Source: Lamprobacter sp046541315
GTDB lineage: Bacteria; Pseudomonadota; Gammaproteobacteria; Chromatiales; Chromatiaceae
Length of the DNA stretch: 9,104 nt
Assembly (NCBI RefSeq): GCF_046541315.1
Contig: NZ_JBKHDN010000108.1
Coordinates: 1-9,104, forward strand
Direction: 5' to 3'
In this document: piece after piece, positions 1-8,385 of the stretch
How the letters are laid out: every line of letters begins with the position of its first letter
Position numbering within the stretch: the first letter of the stretch is position 1
Position numbers and translations under genes: made by a program
Notes under the pieces: generated by a model
The model's database searches: none
What the model was told of the DNA's origin: nothing
Seen by the model: only the letters and a program-made list of their open reading frames with translations

Positions 1-563
1 TCAGGCACTGGGTCAGGCGCCAACCCGGCCGGCAGAGGGTCGTCGAGGGCCGTGGTGATGCGTGCGATTTGGCGTTGGCGTTCCCGGGCCCGCAGTCCGA
101 GGTGGGTCGCCAGACAGCGTAGGATCGGGCTCGCGGGCTCGGCGCCGAGCGCCAGCCGCGCATCGATGAGCCCCCGCGGTTCGCAGCCCGGTTGGCTGAG
201 ATCGAGCAGGCGGTGCCCGCTGATCGGGAATCGGGTCAGCAGCAGATTGCCATAGTGATGCGGTCCGCGCCGCATGGTATGTCCAAGCAGCGCGCGATAG
301 CCGTGCTCGGACAGACGCCGCAGCAGGAGGAGCGGCTCGGAGCGCGCCGGGGTTTCGACCTCTTGCAGCGCCACGATGTCGGCGTCGAGCGCGGCGATGG
401 TCTCGGCGATGCGAAGCGGATCGCAGCGCCGGTCGCCACCGACGGCACGATGGATGTTGTAGGTCGTGACGACGATCCGCACGCTCGCAGCCGTGCGCGC
501 GCGGTGCGGGAGCGGGTCGAGCGCGCGCGGGGCGGGCCCTGCGGCGTCAGCACCGTCAGCCAT
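1..563 (-). CDS. Endonuclease/exonuclease/phosphatase (EEP) family protein, 3' end cut by the window edge
   Basis: This open frame of 187 codons runs off the left edge with no stop. It belongs to the EEP metal-dependent phosphoesterase fold, which includes exonuclease III, DNase I and sphingomyelinase-like enzymes. Visible family motifs are TYNIH with Asn36, LQEVE with Glu68 as the likely metal ligand, HYGNLLLTRFPI around Asn106, the IDAR strand with Asp134, and ATHLG with His154. The C-terminal Asp-His motif would lie outside the window. Residues 1-27 are low-complexity Ala/Pro/Arg and do not look like a signal peptide, so the protein is probably cytoplasmic. The ATG overlaps the end of the PLD/VTT gene by 8 bp and has no clear Shine-Dalgarno of its own, which suggests translational coupling. 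Substrate (nucleic acid, phosphoinositide-like or phospholipid head group) cannot be told from the sequence. Pairing with a PLD-like protein is, to my knowledge, common in proteobacteria and hints at a lipid-related role. Confidence 0.88.
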   Translation of the reverse strand, partial: MADGADAAGPAPRALDPLPHRARTAASVRIVVTTYNIHRAVGGDRRCDPLRIAETIAALDADIVALQEVETPARSEPLLLLRRLSEHGYRALLGHTMRRGPHHYGNLLLTRFPISGHRLLDLSQPGCEPRGLIDARLALGAEPASPILRCLATHLGLRARERQRQIARITTALDDPLPAGLAPDPVP

Positions 564-2821
564 TGGCGCGCACCAGCCAGCGGCCGAGCCAGACGAGCCC
601 AATGAGCGACAAGACGCCGGCGACGATCAGTGCCAGCGAGCGCATATCGGCGCGGCCGAAGAGGGTCAGCACGCCTTCGGCGAACGCTGCCATCGCAATC
701 ACGCCCGGCGCCATGCCGAGCGCCGTGCCGATCACATAGTCGCGGAAACGCACCCGCATGGCGCCAGCGATCAGGTTGAGCACCGCGAAGGGGGCGACGG
801 GAACGATGCGCAAGGTCGTCACCGCCAGGATCCCGCGGTGGGTCAGGCGGCGGCGCAGATCGGCGAGCCGCCCGCCCAGGCTGGCCTCGACCGCGCGGGC
901 GCCGGTATAACGCCCGATGCCGTAGCCAGCGATCGCCGACAGGATCGAGCTGCCGAGCGCGACCAGCGCGCCGCTGACGGGTTCGAACACCAGCATCGTC
1001 ACCAGGATCAACAGCGTGACCGGGATCGCCGCCAGGCTCGCCAGCACGAACAAGGCCGTGGCGACCGGCACGCCCCAGAGCGAGTCGCTCAGCGCGCGCG
1101 CCGATTCGGCCATGACTTCTGGTTGCAGCCAGTCGCCGACCGCTGTCCAGCGCCAGATTGCCGCGAGCACGACGAACAGCAACAGTGTGCCGATACCGAT
1201 GTAGGTCCGCCAGCGCGCGTGCGGCTTGTGTTCCTTGCCCACCACCACCTCGCTGAGCAGATCGGCGGACAGCGGCCGGTCCGGATCGATCAGCCGCTCA
1301 TCAGGGAGCTGGCGGTCCCATTCGGGATCGAGTTCGTCGGCGAGGGGCTCGAGGCTGCGCTCGGGTCTGGTCCCGGCCACGTCCGCATTGGCCACGCGTT
1401 CCCTGAGCTGGGCGATCGCCCGCCCGGCGGTCCCCGTCTCGGCCTCGAGGCTGGCGATCGTGTGCGGCTCGACCGCCTGGAACATCGCCATCAGGCGCTG
1501 ACGCAGGCGCCGGATCGCCGCGCCAACGGCATCGCTGTCGGCGACCAGGCAGAGGTCGCATTCGCTGTCGAGACCCATCGAACGGTTGCTCAGATTGGAC
1601 GAGCCAAGGCGCAGAATCCGGTCATCGGCGATCATCAGCTTGGCATGGACCATCAGGCTGGCGTCGCCAAGCCCCGCGACCGCGGGGTAGAACACCTGCA
1701 GGCGCTGGTGCCGGTCCGCTTGGCGCAGATCCTTGAGCAGTCGGGTTCGGATCAGATCCATGGTGTGCTGCTCCAGCCAATGGCCGGTCTCGCGCGGCAC
1801 GATCAGGATGATCTCGGGGCCCTGCGGTCGTTCGAGGGACTGCCGCAGGGCCTCGGCGATGCGGCGCGAGGTCAGGTATTGGTTCTCGATGTAGAGCAGT
1901 TCCTGCGCGCAGCCGATCATGTCCAAATAGAGCTGTTCCGACTCCCGGACCTCGGGCTGTCCATCGAAGCGGGGCAGGGTGCGCGCGATGCCGATCGGGA
2001 CATCCCGCAGCATGGGGTCCATCCCCGCTGGCCAGGGATCGGTGGCGCGCCGCTGATCGCCTGCCGGCGCGCCGGCCTGCCGCAGCTCGCTCGGCCGAGC
2101 GCCGCCGGCGCGCTGCCAGCGATAGGCGAACAGCTCGGCCAGCGCGACCGCCGCGTCGCCGTCGACGAGCATCTGCAGGTCGTGGTAGGGCGGATAGGGG
2201 TCGCCATCGGGATCGCGCCGGCGGGGCTCCTCGGCACGGTGCGCGTTGGTGTCCCAGCGCCACTTGCTAATGTCGGAGCCGCCGCAGTAGGCGATGGTGC
2301 GATCGATCACGACCAGTTTCTGGTGTTGGCTCGCCATCAGCGGATGGTGCCCGTCCTTGATGAAATGCAGTCGCGGATGGCGCCCGTTGGCATCCTTGCT
2401 CCAGGGCGCCTCGCCGAAGAATAGCGGCTCGCGCTCGAGCAGGTAGATCGGCGCGTAGTCCCAAAGCAGGATGAAGACCTCGAGTTCGGGGCGGGTTTCG
2501 AGCAGCCGCATGAGCAGGTCGCCGAGCGCGGTCGGCCAGCCGTCGCGCGGGTCCGGCCGGACCAGCTCGACCCGGCTATGGATGTCCCAAGCCGCGATCG
2601 CGATCGACCGCCGGGCCGCCAGCAGGCTCGCGCGCAGCATCGCGAAATAGCATTCGCCATCGACACAGATGCCGAGGCGGCGGGCGGTTTCAATGCGCCA
2701 GCAGTTTCGGCCCGGTTGGAGTGCGAAGGTCTCCCCGCTGGCGCGGGACTCTGTTGTCTGATGCCGCATCGGACATGATCCCAGGGTGTGAACGTCGCCA
2801 ATGGATGCTTCGGGCGCTGCT

Positions 2822-2835
<14 letters not shown>
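556..2835 (-). CDS. Phospholipase D/cardiolipin synthase-like protein fused to a C-terminal VTT (DedA/TVP38) membrane domain
   Basis: The 759-residue protein has two parts. The N-terminal part (about 45-455) is a PLD-superfamily enzyme with two complete HKD motifs: His171-Lys173-Asp178 (HQKLVVID) followed by GGSD, and His397-Lys399-Asp404 (HAKLMIAD) followed by GSSNLS. Such enzymes form a covalent phosphohistidine and act as phospholipases, cardiolipin synthases or other phosphatidyl transferases. After a charged linker (about 456-542) comes a membrane helix at 544-563. A VTT domain follows (about 575-755) with GYGIGRYTG, Arg676-x2-Pro679, PF at 682-683, Asn687 and the GTALGMAPG turn at 703-711. 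VTT/DedA proteins are linked to lipid scrambling or flipping, and the PLD part should face the cytoplasm. The start at 2835 overlaps ftsH by 14 bp. Met23 (ATG at 2769-2767, with a GGGA upstream) is an equally possible start because the first 22 residues carry no conserved feature. The exact lipid reaction is inferred, not shown. Confidence 0.9.
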
Positions 2836-4906
<2,071 letters not shown>

Positions 4907-4910
4907 CGAC

Positions 4911-4916
4911 TCTCCT
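4911..4916 (-). promoter_or_regulatory. Shine-Dalgarno of the ftsH-like gene
   Basis: Read on the minus strand, AGGAGA sits 4 nt before the ATG at 4906-4904. It is the strongest ribosome-binding site in this three-gene unit and fixes the ftsH start. The two downstream genes lack comparable sites, consistent with coupled translation through their overlaps. Confidence 0.75.
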
Positions 4917-5267
4917 GGGCGGTTGTTGTCGGCGGTTCCGGGTCGCGCTTGGCGGTTCCTCCGGGGTCGCTCTTTCGGATCGGATTGCCCCTCCGCTGGT
5001 AAGCAGGAATCGCGCCGGGCGCCTGGAGTCTCGATTGCGCCGACGCCGATGCGCCGAGGCCGGGTTGGCCGCTTGCCGATAGCGGTTCAAATGCCGCATC
5101 CCTGGGGGCTATGCCCCAGCCCACGCGGCCGCGCCCGGGCCATCGCCCCCTCATTGCGGACTGCTCGCCGGGGTTTCTCTGGGCTGGCCCGATTTCTGCT
5201 GTCCTATCGGGATACGCACGACAGGGCCACGCCATACCACAGCGGCGCGGCGGCCCCTGTGCGCGCC

Positions 5268-5312
5268 GCGCCAGCGCCGACGAAGCGCCGACGAACGGCC
5301 AAGCGCTGGCGC
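5268..5312. repeat. Perfect 10-bp inverted repeat enclosing an 11-bp tandem duplication
   Basis: The arms are GCGCCAGCGC at 5268-5277 and GCGCTGGCGC at 5303-5312, which are exact reverse complements separated by 25 nt. Overlapping the left arm and filling most of the loop, the 11-mer GCGCCGACGAA occurs twice back to back (5274-5284 and 5285-5295). The right arm ends 17 nt before the Shine-Dalgarno of the small gene. If transcribed, it would fold as a GC-rich stem in the leader of that mRNA. An operator is also possible. Confidence 0.6.
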
Positions 5313-5329
5313 ATTGGCCCACTGACCCC

Positions 5330-5334
5330 GGAGG
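5330..5334 (+). promoter_or_regulatory. Shine-Dalgarno that sets the start of the small conserved protein
   Basis: GGAGG lies 4 nt before the ATG at 5339-5341. The same frame is open further upstream to an ATG at 5111, but this site and the loss of protein-like composition upstream place the true start at 5339. Confidence 0.8.
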
Positions 5335-5338
5335 CCCC

Positions 5339-5581
5339 ATGTTTCTCAAGCACACATCCACTGGAAAACTGATGCAGGTCGTTGAGCTGCAGGATCTGAT
5401 GAATCCGTTGCATGAGCAGGTCGCGGTGCGACTGCACTACGGCGAGGAAGCGCAGGATCCCGAAACCGTCGACAAGCAGGCACTGCAGTTCCCGTCCGGC
5501 GAAGCCCTGCCGCGCGCATGGACCGATCCGCACTACCGGGACGAGGAGGTCGAGGCAGCACACTATGATCGCGGCGCTTGA
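5339..5581 (+). CDS. Small conserved protein of unknown function, 80 residues
   Basis: The 80-residue acidic protein starts MFLKHTSTGK. It has a middle segment with YGEEAQDPETV (34-44) and a C-terminal block FPSGEALPRAWTDPHYRD (51-68). I recognise this pattern from small uncharacterised proteins of gammaproteobacteria, especially Chromatiales. I believe some are labelled acetyltransferase in databases, but nothing in this short chain resembles an acetyltransferase fold, so I give no function. There is no signal peptide or membrane segment, so it should be cytoplasmic. The start is chosen by GGAGG 4 nt upstream of the ATG, and the family resemblance begins exactly at this Met. It stands alone on the plus strand, divergent from the ftsH unit, with a repeat-rich leader that may carry control elements. 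The last dozen residues (DEEVEAAHYDRGA) look variable. Confidence 0.85.
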   Translation: MFLKHTSTGKLMQVVELQDLMNPLHEQVAVRLHYGEEAQDPETVDKQALQFPSGEALPRAWTDPHYRDEEVEAAHYDRGA

Positions 5582-5662
5582 CGTCGATGTGGCGCGACCG
5601 GGCATCAACGGGGACTGAGCCGCATGCGCTGAGCCACCCTCATGCTGAATCGGTCCGGGTTA

Positions 5663-5700
5663 TGCTAGGTTTAGGATGTGCTAGGTTCAGGATGTGCTGA
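5663..5700. repeat. 16-bp tandem repeat, 2.4 copies
   Basis: TGCTAGGTTTAGGATG (5663-5678) is followed directly by TGCTAGGTTCAGGATG (5679-5694), differing at one base, and then by TGCTGA (5695-5700). It is AT-richer than its surroundings and lies in the 231-bp gap between the small gene and the kinase-like gene. It could be a slippage product or tandem sites for a regulator. No other gene-like signal is seen in this gap. Confidence 0.75.
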
Positions 5701-5812
5701 AAGAGTCACCACTCAAGCCACTCGGACCACTCGGGCCGCTAGAGCAAGGCGCCTGCGGATGAGGAGGCTTGCCGCCCCCGGCCGTTGACCTGTTCGAGGA
5801 GACGCAACACTG

Positions 5813-6544
5813 ATGACCACGAGGTTTGGTTCCAACACGCAGCAGGGGCAGGTCGCATCCGTCAGGCTCGATCCGCATCACGAACGCCTGGCCGAGTTAG
5901 AGCGCCGCTCGCTGCTCGCGGAGCAAGCGCGAGAGCAGGCGCATCGCCTGCGCTCGCCGCTGAGCGTGATCGAACTGGTCTCGGAGACGATGCAGCTCGA
6001 ACTCGGGGAGGAACGCAGTCGCGCGGAGCGTCTGCAGCGGGTGCTCGATGCGGTCTCGACCCTGTCGATGAATCTGACCCAGATCGTACGCGCGAATCGT
6101 TTCGCGGACGGACCCAAGCGCCCGCTCGATGTCGTCAGGGTCGCCGCAGAGGTCGTCTTCGCGTTTGGCGGTCGTCTGGATGCCGGGGCCTCGATGTATC
6201 TCGCAGACGCCGAGCGACCGGCCCAGGATGCGGCGGTCGTCCTGACGGAAGAACAGGGCTTTCGGGCGGCCTTGGTGCATCTGTTGCGACTGATCGGTAT
6301 CGGCAATGCTTGTAACGGGACCTGCACGCAACACCCGCTGCTCAGCGTCGAGCGGGATCGGCCGGCGCAACGGCTGCGGCTGCGTTTGCTGAGCGAAGGC
6401 GAGCCAGACCTGCCAATCCCGGCCGAGCGAGCGGATTACCAGCTGATGCTCAAAGCGGTCGAGCGCGTCGTGCGCGAGAGCGACGGTGCACTGGTGCTCG
6501 GCCAGGATCACGCGACCCTTGAGCTGCCGTTAGCCCAAACGTGA
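5813..6544 (+). CDS. Histidine-kinase-like protein with an H-box but degenerate ATPase domain (possible phosphotransfer protein)
   Basis: This 243-residue soluble protein begins with a charged, helix-forming stretch (about 22-44) leading into AHRLRSPLSVIEL, which matches the H-box of HisKA kinases with phospho-acceptor His44 in place. The residue after His, normally Glu or Asp, is Arg here. A second long helix (about 66-96) completes a four-helix-bundle-like dimerisation domain. The rest resembles the histidine-kinase ATPase fold: FRAALVHLLRLIG (150-162) sits where the N-box should be but lacks the Asn. The end (LMLKAVERVV through LELPLA) resembles the closing strands of the fold, and no GxG boxes are visible. 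It has no sensor, membrane or receiver domain. The architecture recalls phosphotransfer proteins such as ChpT or Spo0B, but it may equally be a decaying kinase. GAGGAG at 5796-5801 precedes the ATG by 11 nt. The next sequence downstream is a sigma-54 activator relic. Confidence 0.8.
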   Translation: MTTRFGSNTQQGQVASVRLDPHHERLAELERRSLLAEQAREQAHRLRSPLSVIELVSETMQLELGEERSRAERLQRVLDAVSTLSMNLTQIVRANRFADGPKRPLDVVRVAAEVVFAFGGRLDAGASMYLADAERPAQDAAVVLTEEQGFRAALVHLLRLIGIGNACNGTCTQHPLLSVERDRPAQRLRLRLLSEGEPDLPIPAERADYQLMLKAVERVVRESDGALVLGQDHATLELPLAQT

Positions 6545-6620
6545 CGCGCGCCCATCGGCCGAAGGTCATCGGTTGTTAGCGGCCGCTCCTGTGGATCCGA
6601 TGGGCGTCCCTCGCTCGTCC

Positions 6621-6770
6621 GTCATGGCGCACGAGGGCACCCTGTTCCTCGACGAGATCGCCGAGATGGATCTCGATCTGCAGACCAAGCTGCTCACCGT
6701 GCTCGAGGATCGGCGCCGGCGCCGACTCGGCGGCGAACGCCTGATCGAGGTCGACGTGCAGATCATCGTC
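6621..6770 (+). pseudogene. Fragment of a sigma-54-dependent activator AAA+ domain
   Basis: About 50 codons match the centre of NtrC/PspF-type activators: AHEGTLFLDEIAEMDLDLQ contains the Walker B strand LFLDEI. It is followed by KLLTVLEDRR and LGGERLIEVDVQII. The family continues with an ATNRDL-like stretch, but here the frame passes into unrelated Arg/Ala-rich residues after about 6770. Walker A and the GAFTGA loop that should precede it are absent. The frame stays open from 6573 to 7205, but both flanks lack family resemblance and the 3' part lies antisense to the BON gene. It cannot act as an activator by itself. It lies 76 nt after the kinase-like gene on the same strand, so it may be the relic of that gene's former partner. 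Confidence 0.75.
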
Positions 6771-6800
6771 CGCACCGCGCTCGCGCGGCGGCCGGCGGCG

Positions 6801-7526
6801 TCAGGTCAGCTCCCCCGAGATCTCGAGCTGGTTGTCGACGGCCCGCACATGGGGCGCGAACCAGCACAGCGATTCGGCGAGCTGTCGTTTCTTGTCGTCG
6901 CTCACGGTCCCGCCGAGGGCCGCTTCGCCGAGCCTCACCTCGACATGAATCGGCTGATCCGCAAGATGCGGATGCTCACGCATCAGCGTCGTCACGGCTT
7001 CGGCGACGGCTTGGTCAGGACTCTCGTTCAGCGGGTCGTAGCGGATCAGGTTGCGCACGTCACGGCAGGCATGGGTTTCCCAGGCGACGCCTTCAGCCAG
7101 TGCCGCGAGCGATCGCTCCGGCACCCATCCACCCAAATGGACCACCCCTGCGTGGGTGATCGCACCGATCCATGGTTGCTCGAGAGCAGGCGGGCGCTCG
7201 CCTGAGTCGATGACGCGGACCTCGCTCAGCATTGGCTCGGCGCGCAAGGTATTGCGCAGCTCGGCGGCGAGGGCGTCATCCGACTCCCGGATGGCCGGCT
7301 CGAGCGAGACGTCGTCCTCGACCTCCGCTGTCGCCAAGGTCTCGCGCGCGAGCCGAGTGGCTTTGCGGCGCGCGGCGATCGACGGAACCTCGCCAACGAC
7401 GCGCCACTGGCAGGCTGGCTCGGTCTCCTTGGGGATGAGATGCAGACGGTCGGTCAGTTCGCCGATGTCCGGGTCGTCTCGCCATGCCTTGCGCACGGCG
7501 TCGAGCTGTTCACTCTGATGGGTCAT
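6801..7526 (-). CDS. BON-domain repeat protein, probably cytoplasmic
   Basis: The 241-residue protein contains BON (bacterial OsmY and nodulation) repeats. The clearest is at about 170-237, where a helix (DQAVAEAVTTLMREHP) leads to HVEVRLGEAALGGTVSDDKK and ends in VRAVDNQLEI. A second lies at about 82-163, ending in a CRDVRNLIRYDP strand. A more degenerate one is at about 38-75, with WRVVGEVPSIAARRKATRLA. BON repeats are thought to bind phospholipid or other ligands, often in periplasmic or envelope-stress proteins. No signal peptide or membrane helix is visible, which is unlike OsmY. GAGG (complement at 7536-7539) stands 9 nt before the ATG. The gene converges on the kinase-like locus, and its stop codon lies about 30 nt past the end of the sigma-54 relic. 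Its ligand and role are unknown. Confidence 0.83.
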   Translation of the reverse strand: MTHQSEQLDAVRKAWRDDPDIGELTDRLHLIPKETEPACQWRVVGEVPSIAARRKATRLARETLATAEVEDDVSLEPAIRESDDALAAELRNTLRAEPMLSEVRVIDSGERPPALEQPWIGAITHAGVVHLGGWVPERSLAALAEGVAWETHACRDVRNLIRYDPLNESPDQAVAEAVTTLMREHPHLADQPIHVEVRLGEAALGGTVSDDKKRQLAESLCWFAPHVRAVDNQLEISGELT

Positions 7527-7629
7527 AGGGGTTCGCCTCGGTTCGGTTGCAAGCAGCCGTCATGGGTTGACGGTCAATTGAACAAGCACAGCGCATTCCG
7601 GAATCCGATGGCGCCTGAGCTGAAGCGGG

Positions 7630-7727
7630 GTCAGCGTTCAGCCCCCTCCAAGAATCGGTTCCCAAGAACGCTGAATCAGTGCCTTACGCCAGTTCGAGGG
7701 AAAAAACCAAGGGGGCTGAACGCTGAC
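7630..7727. repeat. 98-bp element with perfect 18-bp inverted ends (MITE- or REP-like)
   Basis: The left arm GTCAGCGTTCAGCCCCCT (7630-7647) is the exact reverse complement of the right arm at 7710-7727, separated by 62 nt. Inside are a small hairpin GTTC-CCAA-GAAC (7658-7669, approximately) and a second copy of AACGCTGA at 7667-7674, which also occurs in the right arm (7719-7726). The left arm could therefore pair with either copy. Neither transposase nor a clear target-site duplication is visible. Size and form suit a non-autonomous palindromic element of the REP or MITE kind, or a long hairpin in the untranslated RNA of a neighbour. Confidence 0.7.
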
Positions 7728-7870
7728 GAAGTGGGTAGCGACGAGCCTTGCGGCATGGTCCCAGAGATCGCGCCAGTGCCCAGCGGGGCAAATAGACCGC
7801 AGTCGGGTGAAATCACCACACAGCTGCAAACCCTGGAATCGCGGGCGCGGCGGGATCGGCCACTCGCTCG

Positions 7871-7934
7871 CGACCACTCGGCATCGCCATTGCCCGATCA
7901 CTTGGCATCGCCTTTGCGTTGGTATCGCCATTGC
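7871..7934. repeat. Degenerate 24-bp tandem repeat
   Basis: Two adjacent 24-bp units at 7871-7894 and 7895-7918 agree at 20 of 24 positions and share the core GGCATCGCCWTTGC (7880-7893 and 7904-7917). A third core with one change, GGTATCGCCATTGC, follows at 7921-7934 with a shortened spacer. It lies downstream of the DUF1523-like gene. Confidence 0.65.
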
Positions 7935-7998
7935 TTCAGTGCATAGGGAACACGCTAACCTTGCGCTCGCGCTCAGCCGCTATGAGCCGGCCCGGAGA

Positions 7999-8385
7999 TT
8001 AGGAGGACGCCGCCTTGCGGCAACGCTCCGGTGCGTCGATGGAGACGGCGTTGGGAAACATGTTCAACCAAGGAATGCGAAGGCTATAGCCGTTGATGTC
8101 GACAGCTTCCTCAGGACACTCCTCGCTCACCTGCCGGGCAACGGATTGCAGCCGAGCGGAGTCGAACTTGAAGTAGGGCGGCAAGAAGCCGGCGTCCTCG
8201 TTTCTGAAGATCAAGGTGTCCGACGTGCCCGCCTTGACCGTTTCGATCCGATATTGGACGTCGCGGCCATCGCCTGTGGCGCCGGTGATCTGCACCTCCC
8301 AGGATTTCGGGCCCCAGCGGAGATAAAGAAAGCCGAGCACAAGCACGACGAAAACGACAAGGCCAATTTTTAAGTTCTGCTTCAT
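7999..8385 (-). CDS. DUF1523-like membrane-anchored protein of unknown function
   Basis: The 128-residue protein has one N-terminal hydrophobic helix (about 6-22, after MKQNLK), which should anchor it in the inner membrane with the rest in the periplasm. The soluble part contains FRNEDAGFLPPYFKFDSARLQ (60-80) and the later block YSLRIPWLNMFPNAVSI (100-116). Both match my memory of the DUF1523 family, whose members carry RNEDTGWGWPPYFKFDSADLQ-like and RIPFLSIFPNAVSV-like blocks. It is shorter than typical members (about 170 aa), mainly between the membrane helix and the first block. AAGGAG (complement at 8395-8400) lies 9 nt before the ATG and fixes the start. No function is known for the family, and the gene has no close neighbour on its strand. 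Confidence 0.88.
   Translation of the reverse strand: MKQNLKIGLVVFVVLVLGFLYLRWGPKSWEVQITGATGDGRDVQYRIETVKAGTSDTLIFRNEDAGFLPPYFKFDSARLQSVARQVSEECPEEAVDINGYSLRIPWLNMFPNAVSIDAPERCRKAASS

Larger units (their letters stand above)
4907..5338. other. Divergent intergenic region between ftsH and the small plus-strand gene
   Basis: These 432 bp separate two divergent genes and should hold both promoters, but I cannot point to a convincing -35/-10 pair or a sigma-32-like box. Open frames crossing it have no recognisable protein features. Visible structure is a short GC-rich hairpin with arms CTGGGG (5102-5107) and CCCCAG (5114-5119), and the repeat cluster at 5268-5312 listed separately. Confidence 0.6.
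7527..7998. other. 472-bp intergenic region with repeats and no supported gene
   Basis: Short frames cross this stretch on both strands, but none shows a family motif together with a ribosome-binding site. It holds a 10-bp palindrome ATTCCGGAAT (7594-7603), the 98-bp inverted-repeat element at 7630-7727 and the degenerate direct repeats at 7871-7934. The clustering of repeats suggests an insertion point for small mobile sequences. Confidence 0.6.

Noticed and set aside
466..2424. A 652-codon open frame on the plus strand
   Set aside because: It lies antisense to the PLD/VTT gene, whose HKD motifs and membrane pattern are clear. Its product is rich in His, Arg, Gln and Asp with no family motif, as expected of an antisense frame in GC-rich DNA.
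5111..5338. An upstream extension of the small plus-strand gene
   Set aside because: The extended residues are Pro/Arg/Ala-rich without family resemblance, while GGAGG precedes the internal ATG at 5339.
6771..7205. Continuation of the sigma-54 relic as a longer plus-strand protein
   Set aside because: After about 6770 the family resemblance ends and the frame runs antisense to the BON gene.
7638..7931. A 97-codon minus-strand frame through the palindromic element
   Set aside because: It includes the right arm and loop of the inverted repeat and part of the direct repeats, has no good ribosome-binding site and no family motif.
7871..7934. A CRISPR-like array
   Set aside because: The repeats are adjacent and degenerate, without unique spacers of constant length, and no cas gene is present.
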